63,101 bases of DNA from Oxalobacteraceae bacterium (GCA_021299035.1 JAJTGD010000008.1:1-63101); one strand, 5' to 3'. Shown: positions 1 to 8,469, counted from the stretch's first letter. Notes: generated by a model not told the origin, from the sequence alone. Numbers and translations are program-made.

Positions 1-231
1 TGCATACTTCTTTATGGCTTTTGCGAGATCTTTGTCCGATGCAAACTCTCCAGCATCGGCTTCCTTCAGCGCTTGTTTGATTTCCTTGATCTGCCACGCC
101 TCTAATTCCAAATAACGTTCGAGGGCTTCTGAAGCTAGGAAGGATTTGGAGCGATTGGTTGCGGCAGCCAGCTTTTCGAGTTGGCTTTTGGTCTTAGCGC
201 TAACTCGCAAGGTGAGGACTGATGATTCCAT
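1..231 (-). CDS. Ribbon-helix-helix (CopG/COG3905-like) antitoxin, partial
   Basis: An open frame starts at an ATG at 231 and runs off the left edge; 77 residues are visible. The N-terminus (MESSVLTLRVSAKTKSQLEK) has the alternating hydrophobic beta-strand followed by two helices expected of a ribbon-helix-helix DNA-binding domain. The lysine/glutamate-rich second half resembles the toxin-wrapping tail of ParD/RelB-type antitoxins. Family knowledge predicts that a RelE/ParE-type toxin gene follows immediately to the left, outside the window. A tandem palindromic operator sits just upstream. The C-terminus is not seen, so a stand-alone RHH regulator is the alternative. Confidence 0.7.
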   Translation of the reverse strand, partial: MESSVLTLRVSAKTKSQLEKLAAATNRSKSFLASEALERYLELEAWQIKEIKQALKEADAGEFASDKDLAKAIKKYA

Positions 232-246
232 GCCAACCTCCGTAAA

Positions 247-264
247 TACATTGTATACATTGTA
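247..264. promoter_or_regulatory. Tandem 9-bp palindromic operator of the antitoxin gene
   Basis: Two perfect, directly abutting copies of TACATTGTA lie 16 bp before the antitoxin ATG. Each copy is TACA-N-TGTA and so is itself a palindrome. Short tandem palindromes are what dimeric RHH repressors bind, so autoregulation of the toxin-antitoxin operon is inferred. Confidence 0.6.
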
Positions 265-279
265 TCCCTACTGCTCCAA

Positions 280-312
280 ACACAAAAGCCCCAGCACATA
301 GGCTGAGGCTTT
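280..312 (-). terminator. Rho-independent terminator after tRNA-Phe
   Basis: On the minus strand an 11-bp stem with one mismatch (AAAGCCTCAGC pairing with GCTGGGGCTTT) is followed by a T-rich tract. It lies about 12 bp beyond the CCA end of the tRNA gene, in the right place to end tRNA-Phe transcription. Confidence 0.65.
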
Positions 313-323
313 CGCGAATTACT

Positions 324-399
324 TGGTGGCCCGGGGCGGAATCGAACCACCGACACAAGGATTTTCAATCCTCTGCTCTACCGACTGAGCTACCAGGCC
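324..399 (-). tRNA. tRNA-Phe (GAA)
   Basis: A 76-nt cloverleaf with encoded CCA. The acceptor stem GGCCTGG pairs with CCGGGCC with one wobble. The D arm contains AGCTCAGTCGGTAGAGC, the anticodon loop is TTGAAAA with anticodon GAA, and the T arm contains GGTTCGATTCC. It reads towards the left edge, where the antitoxin operon begins; tRNA 3' ends are common integration sites. Confidence 0.97.
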
Positions 400-520
400 A
401 AGGGGCGCGAGTATAGCAAAACATTCAACCTCCGCCTAGTAACGGGGCTTTCCGAGGCCATGGCGAGAACCTCGAGAGGCCGCGGAGAACCGCTGGTGGC
501 GCGCCAGATATAATCCAGAG

Positions 521-1747
521 ATGTCCATTCAATCTGACATCTGCATCATCGGTGGCGGCGCCATCGGCAAAGCCGCTGCACTCTCGCTGGCGCGCGCGGG
601 CATGCAGGTCAGCTTGGTGAGCCCAGCCACTTCCGCGACCAAGCCAGCCTCGGGCGATCACTGGGATCAACGTGTTTTTGCGCTCAACCATGTCGCGCAC
701 GGCTTGCTCTCCTCCTTGAAGGTGTGGGAGGCGATGGATACAACACGCATCGCGCCGGTAGATGCTATGGCGGTGCATGGCGATGGTGCTTCGGCCGGAC
801 ATATTGGCTTTGACGCCTACGCCGCGCGAACCGATACATTGGCGTGGATAGTGGAAGACCAGAACCTCAATCAAGCGCTCGACAGTGCGCTTAAGTTTGC
901 CAATGACCTGCACATCATTCAGGGCACCGCGACGCAGCTGCATACCGATGAACACCACGCCGCAGTGACTCTGCAAGACGGCACCCACATTAAGGCTTCT
1001 TTGATAGTTGGCGCTGATGGTGCACAGTCTTGGGTGCGCTCGAAGGCGGATATCGGCATCGACTATCGTGCCTACAACCAGCGCGCCATCGTCGCGAACT
1101 TCAGCTGCGAAAACCCACACCACGGTGTCGCTAGTCAGTGGTTTTTAGGTGAGCAAGGTATCGTCGCGCTGCTGCCGCTGCCAGGGTCACGCGTTTCATT
1201 GGTATGGTCCGCTCCGGACAAACTCGCAGAAACTATCCTGCAAGAGCCCCCTGAACAACTCTGCCAACGTTTAGCCCAGCTGCCGGGGCAAACGCTAGGC
1301 GCATTCACCCCGCTGCCACCCACTAAGCCGCAATCATTTGCTTTGCGCTTTATTCGCGCGGGCGCCATGGTGGCGAACCGTGTGGCACTGATGGGTGATG
1401 CCGCACATGTCGTGCATCCGCTTGCTGGCCAAGGCATGAACCTCGGCTTTGGTGATATCGATGCCCTGCTGGCTGCTGTCGTACAACGTGATCAAGCAAC
1501 AGATTGCGGCGATACACGCACGCTGGCACGCTATGCCCGTCATCGCAAAGAAGAAGTCTTGCTGATGCAACTCACGACCGACGGATTGCAGCGGCTGTTT
1601 GATACTGATCTAGCGCCGTTGAAGGTGCTGCGTAACCTCGGTATGACTGCGCTCGATAAGCTGCCGTTTTTTAAACGTCGAATGATGACGCATGCCGTAG
1701 GCCACTCTGTTTCGAGCACAACTTCCCGCTCCTTTTCTTCCAACTAG
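521..1747 (+). CDS. UbiH/UbiF/COQ6-family FAD-dependent monooxygenase
   Basis: A 408-residue flavoprotein hydroxylase, the usual family length. The N-terminal dinucleotide-binding motif GGGAIGKAAALSLARAG, the mid-protein GADGAQSWVR and the C-terminal GDAAHVVHPLAGQGMNLG motif are the three hallmarks of the group that hydroxylates the ubiquinone ring. The enzyme would act at the cytoplasmic face of the inner membrane within the ubiquinone-synthesis complex. Which ring position it modifies (UbiH, UbiI or UbiF type) cannot be decided here. dsbC follows 19 bp downstream on the same strand, an arrangement seen in other Burkholderiales, so the two are probably co-transcribed. Confidence 0.9.
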   Translation: MSIQSDICIIGGGAIGKAAALSLARAGMQVSLVSPATSATKPASGDHWDQRVFALNHVAHGLLSSLKVWEAMDTTRIAPVDAMAVHGDGASAGHIGFDAYAARTDTLAWIVEDQNLNQALDSALKFANDLHIIQGTATQLHTDEHHAAVTLQDGTHIKASLIVGADGAQSWVRSKADIGIDYRAYNQRAIVANFSCENPHHGVASQWFLGEQGIVALLPLPGSRVSLVWSAPDKLAETILQEPPEQLCQRLAQLPGQTLGAFTPLPPTKPQSFALRFIRAGAMVANRVALMGDAAHVVHPLAGQGMNLGFGDIDALLAAVVQRDQATDCGDTRTLARYARHRKEEVLLMQLTTDGLQRLFDTDLAPLKVLRNLGMTALDKLPFFKRRMMTHAVGHSVSSTTSRSFSSN

Positions 1748-1766
1748 TTTCTGTTCAAGGCGAGTA

Positions 1767-2498
1767 ATGATCAAGACAATTAAATTCCCCTGGCTCACTT
1801 TAGTGCTTTGCGTGCTCTCTGTATCGGCGGTCGCGCAAACGACCGAAGCTAAGTTGAAAAAGCTGCTGCAAGGTCGGCTTGGTAACGAACAGCCTGTGGA
1901 ATCCGTCACCAAAACTCCCTATGGCGGCCTGTATGAAGTAAAAGTCGGTAATGAACTGGTGTACACCGATGCCGAAGGCAAGTTTGTCATCATCGGGCAC
2001 GTATTCGATACTGAAACTTCGAAAGACCTCACTCAGGCCAAACTTGATGAGCTAAACAAGATCAAGTTCTCGGATTTGCCGCTCGATCTGGCAGCAAAGT
2101 CCGTCAAAGGTAGCGGCAAGCGAGTAATCGCTGTATTCGAAGACCCGAACTGCGGCTATTGCAAACGCTTTCGTAAGTCGCTGGTGGAGGTGAAGGATCT
2201 GACTGTTTACACCTTCATGTACCCCGTACTCGGCGATGACTCGCTGAAGAAGGTGAAAAACCTTTGGTGCACAGCCGATCGTGCCAAAGCCTGGGATGAC
2301 TGGATGCTTGAGGGCAAGGCCGCGCCATCGGCAGCCGAATCATGCAGCACTGCAGCAATTGATAAAGTTATCGAACTGGGCAAAAAATATCGCGTTACTG
2401 GAACGCCCACGATTATTTTTGCCGACGGCTCACGTATCCCCGGCGCTATCGACACCAAAACCCTTGAAAACAAGCTGGCTCAGGTCAAGGCGCCTTAA
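1767..2498 (+). CDS. dsbC: Thiol:disulfide interchange protein DsbC
   Basis: A 243-residue periplasmic disulfide isomerase. It begins with an uncleaved signal sequence (KTIKFPWLTLVLCVLSVSAVAQ, split at the AQ end). An N-terminal dimerisation domain follows to about residue 85, then a thioredoxin-fold domain with active-site C129-G-Y-C132 and the cis-proline segment TGTPTIIF. DsbC rearranges wrongly paired disulfides and is kept reduced by DsbD. A further Cys pair (C168 and about C189) matches the structural disulfide of the family. It is probably in an operon with the upstream monooxygenase. Confidence 0.93.
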   Translation: MIKTIKFPWLTLVLCVLSVSAVAQTTEAKLKKLLQGRLGNEQPVESVTKTPYGGLYEVKVGNELVYTDAEGKFVIIGHVFDTETSKDLTQAKLDELNKIKFSDLPLDLAAKSVKGSGKRVIAVFEDPNCGYCKRFRKSLVEVKDLTVYTFMYPVLGDDSLKKVKNLWCTADRAKAWDDWMLEGKAAPSAAESCSTAAIDKVIELGKKYRVTGTPTIIFADGSRIPGAIDTKTLENKLAQVKAP

Positions 2499-2869
2499 TT
2501 CGTCAAGCTTGATCACTTGAAAATCATTCATCGACGCAGACGATGCTCTGCGCCGAAACCTCCGCAGTCTTCCGCTACCATCGGCGTCATCGCCAACTGC
2601 TACAAGGCTGTTGGCAATATGCGTGTCTGACCATGTCACCGCATTGCCCAGGTAGCGCATTTGCTGCAGGCGATCGTTGGGAATTAGTAGGGAAACGCTC
2701 GTTGATTCGTCATGCCGGCGCAGGCCGGCATCCAGTGTGTTGAACATGCTGGACTCCGGCCTACGCCGGAGCGACGAAATTTGAATGACTCAGCGCTTCC
2801 AGAACGCCAAGTTTTGTATCGTAGTTTTGTTATTGAAAAAATCAAAGCTAATCCAAGGAGACCAATACT
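2499..2869. other. Intergenic stretch between dsbC and the acrylyl-CoA reductase gene
   Basis: This 371-bp stretch carries no gene I can support; the short frames in it have no recognisable features. It contains one copy of the 69-bp dispersed repeat (2708-2776). Its last 20 bp hold a good ribosome binding site (AAGGAG, 8 bp before the ATG at 2870) for the next gene. Confidence 0.6.
2708..2776. repeat. 69-bp dispersed palindromic repeat, copy 1
   Basis: A REP-like intergenic element with two imperfect hairpins (CATGCCGGCG..GGCCGGCAT and CTCCGGCC..CGCCGGAG). It starts CGTCATGCCGG and ends with GACG. A second copy of equal length lies at 7139-7207 with only scattered mismatches, mainly in the spacer and the loop positions. 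Confidence 0.8.
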
Positions 2870-3859
2870 ATGTTCCGCGCCATTCTGCTTAACAAGAACG
2901 ACGACGGTTCCACCCGCGCCGAGTTGACTCAGATCGACGATGCGCAACTGCCCGCTGAAGGCGACGTCACCGTCGCAGTTGAATACTCCACCATTAACTA
3001 CAAAGATGGCTTAGCGATCACTGGTAAATCACCGGTGGTGCGCAAGTGGCCAATGGTGCCGGGCATTGATGGCGCTGGTACCGTGATCGCCTCATCAAAC
3101 GCAAATTGGAAGGCGGGTGATCATTTTCTGTTGAATGGTTGGGGCGTCGGTGAGGGGCATATGGGTTGCCTCGCCGAGCGCGCAAAACTCAAAGGCGACT
3201 GGCTGATCCCGCTGCCACATGGCATGACATCGCGTACTGCCATGGCGATTGGTACCGCTGGTTACACCGCCATGTTGTGCGCGATGGCGCTGGCCGAAAA
3301 TGGCGTTAAGCCAGAGCACGGCGAAGTACTCGTGACTGGCGCGTCGGGTGGCGTAGGCAGTGTGGCGGTAGCGATTCTTGCTGCGCGTGGCTATCGCGTG
3401 GTGGCCTCTACGGGCAAGACTGCCGAGGCGGATTATCTGAAATCTCTGGGCGCGACGGATGTCATTGATCGGGCCGAATTGTCTGCCCCCGGCAAGCCAC
3501 TGCAAAAAGAGCGCTGGGCCGGTGTCGTGGATTCGGTCGGCTCGCATACCTTGGCTAATGCGGTGGCGCAGGTGCGTTACGGCGGTACGGTGGCTGCATG
3601 CGGCTTGGCACAGGGGATGGATTTCCCCGCGAGTGTCGCGCCGTTTATTTTGCGCGGTGTGAAGCTGATTGGTGTGGATAGTGTGATGGCACCGATTGAT
3701 CGTCGCATTGCAGCGTGGTCGAATTTGGCCTCCGAGATCAAGCCCGAGACCCTGGACAAGATGACGCAGCAAATCTCGCTGGCAGAGGCTTTGGCCTGGG
3801 CCCCGAAGATACTCGCAGGCGAAGTGCGCGGGCGTTTGGTTGTCAACGTTAAATCCTGA
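2870..3859 (+). CDS. acuI: Acrylyl-CoA reductase (NADPH), YhdH/AcuI family
   Basis: A 329-residue zinc-free medium-chain dehydrogenase/reductase, the normal length for YhdH/AcuI. The N-terminus MFRAILLNKNDDG, the early STINYKDGLAITG and the nucleotide-binding segment VTGASGGVGSVAVAILAARG are diagnostic. The family reduces toxic acryloyl-CoA to propionyl-CoA with NADPH, for example after DMSP or 3-hydroxypropionate breakdown. AAGGAG precedes the start codon. The M61 peptidase gene begins 4 bp after the stop, suggesting co-transcription, although the two functions are not obviously linked. Confidence 0.88.
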   Translation: MFRAILLNKNDDGSTRAELTQIDDAQLPAEGDVTVAVEYSTINYKDGLAITGKSPVVRKWPMVPGIDGAGTVIASSNANWKAGDHFLLNGWGVGEGHMGCLAERAKLKGDWLIPLPHGMTSRTAMAIGTAGYTAMLCAMALAENGVKPEHGEVLVTGASGGVGSVAVAILAARGYRVVASTGKTAEADYLKSLGATDVIDRAELSAPGKPLQKERWAGVVDSVGSHTLANAVAQVRYGGTVAACGLAQGMDFPASVAPFILRGVKLIGVDSVMAPIDRRIAAWSNLASEIKPETLDKMTQQISLAEALAWAPKILAGEVRGRLVVNVKS

Positions 3860-3863
3860 TGCC

Positions 3864-5666
3864 ATGCCTCGACGCCGCGAAGCCATCCATTACAGTATCC
3901 AGCCGTATGATCTAGCACTACACCTATTCGAGGTTAGGCTGACCGTGACGCACCCTGACCCTGAGGGTCAGGTGTTGTCACTACCGGCATGGATTCCGGG
4001 TAGCTACATGATTCGCGAATTCGCGCGCAATATCGTGCAAATTCGCGCTGAGGCGGATGGTCGCAAACTCCGGCTAACCAAGCTCGACAAGCACACCTGG
4101 CGCGCAGCGCGCTGCAAGGGTGAGCTGCAGGTGGTGTATCAAGTCTACGCCTGGGATTTGTCCGTGCGCGCGGCGCATCTCGATCAAACCCATGGCTTCT
4201 TCAACGGCACCAGTGTCTTCTTGCAGGTACACGGCAAGGAGCAACTGCCCCATGTCGTGGATATACAGCCGCCGGAAGGTGACGCCTACGCCAGCTGGCG
4301 TGTCGCGACCTCATTACCCGAGCTGAAAGCGCGACGTCATCGCTTTGGGTCCTATATCGCGCAAGACTACGACGAGCTGATCGACCATCCCGTTGAGATG
4401 GGTGAGTTCAGCTTGATTACTTTCGACGCGCATGGCGTGCCGCATGAAATGGCGATTACCGGTCGTGTACCGAATCTCGATACCGAACGCTTGGCACATG
4501 ATCTGCAGCGTATTTGTGAGCATCAGATCGCGCTGTTCGAGCCGCGCACCAAGCGCGCACCCATGTCGCGTTATGTGTTCCTCACGCTGGTGGTGGGAGA
4601 TGGTTATGGCGGCTTAGAGCATCGCGCCTCTACTGCACTGATATGCGCGCGTTCTGATTTGCCGGTGCAAGGACAAGCTACGATGAGCGATGGCTATCGT
4701 AGCTTTCTTGGCTTGTGCAGTCATGAGTATTTCCATACTTGGAATGTCAAGCGCATCAAGCCTGCGGTATTCGCGCCCTACAACCTCACCCAAGAGAATT
4801 ACACACCGCTGCTGTGGTTGTTCGAAGGTTTTACCAGCTACTACGATGATCTGACTTTGGTACGCACCGGGCTGATTGATCGCAGCGCCTATCTCGGCTT
4901 ACTCGCTAAAACTATAAATGCGGTGAGTAAAAGCACTGGCCGCCTGAAGCAGAGCGTCGCCGAATCCAGCTTTGATGCCTGGACCAAGTACTACCGACAA
5001 GATGAAAACGCGCCTAACGCTATCGTCAGCTACTACCAAAAAGGCTCACTCGTCGCGCTGTGGTTTGATCTGCTGATTCGTTCACGCACACGTGGCAAGC
5101 GTTCATTAGATGATGTCATGCGTGCGCTTTGGCGGCGCTATGGTCGTGACTTCTACCAACCGGGCCACGGTAATGGGGTCAGCGATGCTGAGCTCGAGGC
5201 GCTGTTTGATGAAGTCACCGGAATTTCGCTAAAGAGCGTGTTTGAGCATGCCGTTCGTGGCACCAAAGACCTACCATTAGCCGAAGCATTCGCCGCCTTC
5301 GCCATTCAATTACAAGATCGGCCGAGCAAGGGCCTACCATCACTGGGTGTGCGGTCCCGTAAGGATAGCGGCGACTGCAAGTTGGCGTCGGTCTATGAAG
5401 GCGGTGCTGCGCATCACGCTGGCTTATCCGCCGGTGACACGCTGGTGGCGTTGGATGATCTGAGAATTACCGCGTCGAATCTGGATACTTTACTGGCGCG
5501 ATATAACATCGGTGATGTCGTTGTTATGCATGCATTCCGTCGCGATGAACTAATGACGTTTGAGGTATGCCTGCAGCCTGATGCTGCACCACAAGTCACG
5601 TTGTCGATGCGGGATAAGCCAGCTAATGCCATCAAGCTACGCGATGCGTGGCTCAAAGCGCGTTAA
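3864..5666 (+). CDS. M61-family metallopeptidase with C-terminal PDZ domain
   Basis: About 600 residues, the size of glycyl-aminopeptidase-like M61 proteins. An N-terminal beta domain runs to about residue 175. The thermolysin-like catalytic domain follows, with zinc-binding H287-EYF-H291 and the downstream glutamate motif LFEGFTSYYDDL. A PDZ domain near the C-terminus has GLSAGDTLVALDD. No signal peptide is visible, so it is probably cytoplasmic. I chose ATG 3864; a TTG at 3840 would add eight residues overlapping the previous gene. Members cleave peptides with N-terminal glycine or alanine; the substrate here is unknown. Confidence 0.85.
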   Translation: MPRRREAIHYSIQPYDLALHLFEVRLTVTHPDPEGQVLSLPAWIPGSYMIREFARNIVQIRAEADGRKLRLTKLDKHTWRAARCKGELQVVYQVYAWDLSVRAAHLDQTHGFFNGTSVFLQVHGKEQLPHVVDIQPPEGDAYASWRVATSLPELKARRHRFGSYIAQDYDELIDHPVEMGEFSLITFDAHGVPHEMAITGRVPNLDTERLAHDLQRICEHQIALFEPRTKRAPMSRYVFLTLVVGDGYGGLEHRASTALICARSDLPVQGQATMSDGYRSFLGLCSHEYFHTWNVKRIKPAVFAPYNLTQENYTPLLWLFEGFTSYYDDLTLVRTGLIDRSAYLGLLAKTINAVSKSTGRLKQSVAESSFDAWTKYYRQDENAPNAIVSYYQKGSLVALWFDLLIRSRTRGKRSLDDVMRALWRRYGRDFYQPGHGNGVSDAELEALFDEVTGISLKSVFEHAVRGTKDLPLAEAFAAFAIQLQDRPSKGLPSLGVRSRKDSGDCKLASVYEGGAAHHAGLSAGDTLVALDDLRITASNLDTLLARYNIGDVVVMHAFRRDELMTFEVCLQPDAAPQVTLSMRDKPANAIKLRDAWLKAR

Positions 5667-5783
5667 GGTCGATCAATCTCGCGCGTGAGGCCGCTCGCAC
5701 GGAAGCGGAGCCGGTCAAATAACGCATCATGGTTCAACCCGCAGCCGTAAGGCGACACACCAAATAAGAAAGCGAGACAGCCC

Positions 5784-7121
5784 ATGCCGCACGTCAGCAA
5801 AATTAATGGCAACTCATTGACGGGTAGTTTGTTAAAACCGCTCCTGCTAATACTGTCGCTCATGATGGCCTTGATTTCTACCGTTGCCATCAGCGCGGAT
5901 CTGCCATCGGCATCGCCACAATCACAAGGCTTGTCCAAGGAGCGCTTGTCTCGGATTCGTAGCGTGATTGAGACCGAGATCAACGCTAATCGTATGCCGG
6001 GCGCGGTGGTACTCATCGCGCGCAAAGGCGCGATTGTTCATGCCGACTCGATTGGTTGGCAGGATAAATCCGCCAGTACACCCATGAAGCGTGACACCAT
6101 CTTCCGCGCCTACTCCATGACCAAGCCGCTGGTCTCGGTGGTGACCATGATGCTGGTCGAAGAAGGCAAGCTGCAGCTGAATGACCCGGTGTCTAAATTT
6201 TTTCCGACGCTCGCTAATCTGCAAGTATTGAGCAACCCCGCTGATCCGAATAGTGTTCGCGAGCCTGCCAAACGTGCGATCACGGTTCACGATTTGCTGC
6301 GTCATACCTCGGGTCTGACTTATGGTGAGTTCACCCGCTTTGCGAGCGTGAAAGCAGCGTATGAAGAAGCTGGCTTGTTCTCTGCACAGACACCAATGCG
6401 GGCGCTGATGCTAACCCCAGAACAGCAAATCGATGCCTTCGCCAAAGCGCCGCTGGTATGGCAACCGGGCACCACCTTCGACTATGGCCTGTCGACAGAT
6501 CTGCTTGGGCGGGTTTTAGAGAAAGTTTCCGGACAGTCGCTCAGCGCGCTGCTCGATGAAAAACTCGTCAAGCCGCTCGGCATGAAAGATACCCACTTCG
6601 TAGTGCCCGGCCCCAAGGTGGCGCGTATCGCCGAACCCTTAAAAATCGATCCCCTCACCGGCGGCCCGAGCATGCCGGTACTCGATGTCACCAAGCCCAC
6701 TGGCAATGAATCCGGTGGCGCCGGCATGTCGACCACAGCTGACGATTATTTGCGCTTTTGTCAGATGATGCTCAATGGCGGTGTACTGGATGGTCGGCGC
6801 TACTTATCCCGCACCACCGTCGCGCTGATGAGCGCTGATCATCTTGGCCCCAAGGTCGCAACGCCGGTACAACCCGGCGAAGTCCTGATGGGGATACAGG
6901 GCTATACCTTTGGTCTGGGCTTCATGGTGCGGCAACAAGCGGGGATCGCTGGGGTACCGGGCTCAGAGGGTGATTACGCTTGGGGCGGTGCAGCAGGAAC
7001 GTTTTTTTGGATCGACCCGAAGGAGCAACTGGTCGCCGTCATGTTGGCGCAGACCCCGGGGCCGATTCGGCAGACGTATCGCCGAATGATTAAGACTTTG
7101 GTTTATCAAGCGCTCGATTAA
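5784..7121 (+). CDS. Serine hydrolase, class C beta-lactamase/esterase family
   Basis: 445 residues with an N-terminal hydrophobic signal (LLILSLMMALISTVAISA), so the protein is periplasmic or secreted. The nucleophile motif S111-M-T-K114 lies in AYSMTKPLVS, and a Tyr motif Y234-G-L-S follows in FDYGLSTDLLGRVLEKVSG. The C-terminal region GDYAWGGAAGTFFWIDP carries an HxG-type third motif replaced by W-G-G, as in EstB-like esterases. Such proteins are more often esterases, D-aminopeptidases or peptidoglycan-related hydrolases than true beta-lactamases, so antibiotic resistance should not be assumed. Confidence 0.85.
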   Translation: MPHVSKINGNSLTGSLLKPLLLILSLMMALISTVAISADLPSASPQSQGLSKERLSRIRSVIETEINANRMPGAVVLIARKGAIVHADSIGWQDKSASTPMKRDTIFRAYSMTKPLVSVVTMMLVEEGKLQLNDPVSKFFPTLANLQVLSNPADPNSVREPAKRAITVHDLLRHTSGLTYGEFTRFASVKAAYEEAGLFSAQTPMRALMLTPEQQIDAFAKAPLVWQPGTTFDYGLSTDLLGRVLEKVSGQSLSALLDEKLVKPLGMKDTHFVVPGPKVARIAEPLKIDPLTGGPSMPVLDVTKPTGNESGGAGMSTTADDYLRFCQMMLNGGVLDGRRYLSRTTVALMSADHLGPKVATPVQPGEVLMGIQGYTFGLGFMVRQQAGIAGVPGSEGDYAWGGAAGTFFWIDPKEQLVAVMLAQTPGPIRQTYRRMIKTLVYQALD

Positions 7122-7138
7122 GGGAACATTGATTACTA

Positions 7139-7207
7139 CGTCATGCCGGCGTAGGCCGGCATCCAGTGTCTTGAACTAGCTGGACTCCGGCCTTCGCCGG
7201 GATGACG
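7139..7207. repeat. 69-bp dispersed palindromic repeat, copy 2
   Basis: Second copy of the REP-like element found at 2708-2776. It retains the GCCGGCGTAGGCCGGC hairpin and a second hairpin with CTCCGGCC and CGCCGG. It lies between two convergent genes (the serine hydrolase and the kinase), where it could also form a transcription-attenuating structure. Confidence 0.8.
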
Positions 7208-7232
7208 TTGTAAAGTGAAGCAAGTCTAGAAA

Positions 7233-7811
7233 TCATCCCAGCAAAAACGCCAGTAGCGAATCAAACTTCGCCGCATCAAAGCTGCCGTTATCCATCCGCA
7301 TCAGTGCCGGGTGTGAAGGCGGTTCGACGCGTCGCTTCATGTAAGTATCCCAATTCGCAAGCTTCCAGTGATCGCGCTTGTCATTACGCGCTTCGATTCG
7401 TCGTTTGGCTTCTTCGCTAGAGAGATCGATCCACGCTACCCGGCACTCCGTGTTGACTGGCATGCCCAGTTCAGTCGGCTGAAAAAACTTGCCCGCCAAA
7501 ATCTCGCGCGTAAATGGGCCGACTAAAATCACGTGGTTACCGATCTCAAGATTCTCGCGCGTGATATCAAGCAAGCCGGAGTACTCCTGATCGCGCAAAT
7601 GCTGCAGATAGGTTGGGCTATCGCGATCCGCGGGGTCACCCGTCAGCAGGCCCATGATGTGTGAGCTGAACGCGCCGTAGGCAGTGTCCTTGTCCAGGAA
7701 GAAAAAATCATGGCCGAATTTCTTCGACAGCAGCGGCACCGCCCGTTTTGCGAGTGTGGTCTTGCCTGTACCCGCGTGGCCTGCAAACAAGATGAGTCTG
7801 GGGTTGGACAT
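7233..7811 (-). CDS. P-loop kinase-like ATPase
   Basis: 192 residues from ATG 7811. The Walker A motif FAGHAGTGKTTLAKR is at residues 9-23, with VAWIDLSSEEAKRRIEARNDKRD near residue 140, a typical phosphoryl-acceptor/lid pattern of small-molecule kinases such as Zeta-toxin-, gluconate- or chloramphenicol-kinase-like proteins. The substrate is unknown. The frame stays open upstream to a TTG at 7922, but that extension would reach the first bases of the divergent bactofilin gene and is rich in Phe/Lys/Asn, unlike a conserved domain, so the internal ATG just before the P-loop was preferred. Confidence 0.72.
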   Translation of the reverse strand: MSNPRLILFAGHAGTGKTTLAKRAVPLLSKKFGHDFFFLDKDTAYGAFSSHIMGLLTGDPADRDSPTYLQHLRDQEYSGLLDITRENLEIGNHVILVGPFTREILAGKFFQPTELGMPVNTECRVAWIDLSSEEAKRRIEARNDKRDHWKLANWDTYMKRRVEPPSHPALMRMDNGSFDAAKFDSLLAFLLG

Positions 7812-7851
7812 ATCGAATGTTTTCAAATATTTATTAAAGTTGTCGGATTTG

Positions 7852-7880
7852 TTTTTCAAATGAGAAAAAAATTGTATGAT
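7852..7880 (+). promoter_or_regulatory. Possible promoter of the bactofilin gene
   Basis: An AT-rich tract between the divergent kinase and bactofilin genes holds a TATGAT box (7875-7880) about 44 bp before the bactofilin ATG. A poor TTTTTC lies 17 bp further upstream. The -10 is reasonable and the -35 weak. Confidence 0.35.
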
Positions 7881-7923
7881 GCGGCAAGCTGTTTTCTTCT
7901 GAAACTCGTCGAAAGAGAACAAT

Positions 7924-8442
7924 ATGGCAGAGATTCATGCGGCTGGATCACTCTTGGTAGGCGAAGGTGTCTTTATGAAGGGCACCATGCGCGTACCCGG
8001 CGTTGCCAGCGTGGATGGCAAACTGGAAGGTGAGCTTAGCGCCGACTCGGTCTTCATTCAGCAAAATGGCTCGATGAATGGCCAAACCACCGCCAATCAT
8101 GTGCGGGTCGCTGGCACCCTGACAGACACCACCGTCGCCAACCGTACGCTGGTGGTGGAGTCGACTGGCTTGGTAGCTGGCTCTATTACCTACCAAGAGC
8201 TCGAGATCAAAAAAGGGGGCTCGCTGCAGGGGGGCATCTACAAGGTGGGACGCGAGGCACCTGTGATGCCAGCGCGTGCGCCAGAACCTCAACGCGCCAT
8301 AGCACCTGAACCACCAGTATCACCGGAACCTGCCGCCGAACCAGCGACGGCCGAAGCGAGTGCACTCCCATCCGAGGATAGCTCGGTCGATGCATCGCCA
8401 GCGGCGGCGCCTGCACCAGCCAACGACCAAGCCAAAACCTGA
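7924..8442 (+). CDS. Bactofilin (DUF583) cytoskeletal protein
   Basis: 172 residues. Residues about 5-110 form the bactofilin beta-helix, a succession of short strands of the type MKGTMRVPGVASVDGKLEGE and VRVAGTLTDTTVANRTLVVE. A Pro/Ala/Glu-rich disordered tail completes the protein (repeated PEP and PAAEPATAE blocks). Bactofilins polymerise without nucleotide and scaffold peptidoglycan-remodelling enzymes or polar structures. It stands alone between the divergent kinase gene and a convergent small secreted protein; no M23 peptidase lies beside it, unlike in many bactofilin loci. Confidence 0.9.
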   Translation: MAEIHAAGSLLVGEGVFMKGTMRVPGVASVDGKLEGELSADSVFIQQNGSMNGQTTANHVRVAGTLTDTTVANRTLVVESTGLVAGSITYQELEIKKGGSLQGGIYKVGREAPVMPARAPEPQRAIAPEPPVSPEPAAEPATAEASALPSEDSSVDASPAAAPAPANDQAKT

Positions 8443-8469
8443 CGGCGGAAACGGACGGGATGTCGCCCG

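Noticed and set aside
425-1123. A 232-residue minus-strand frame opposite the UbiH-like gene
   Set aside because: Shadow of a clear flavoprotein gene, without motifs.
2543-2743. A 66-residue plus frame in the dsbC downstream gap
   Set aside because: Cys/Arg/His-rich, no ribosome site, and it runs into the 69-bp repeat.
3095-3886. A 263-residue minus-strand frame opposite the acrylyl-CoA reductase gene
   Set aside because: Composition rich in His/Arg/Gln and opposite an established gene.
5784-7121. Antibiotic-inactivating beta-lactamase
   Set aside because: The SxxK and YxS motifs fit, but the third motif (W-G-G) is esterase/peptidase-like, so resistance was not claimed.
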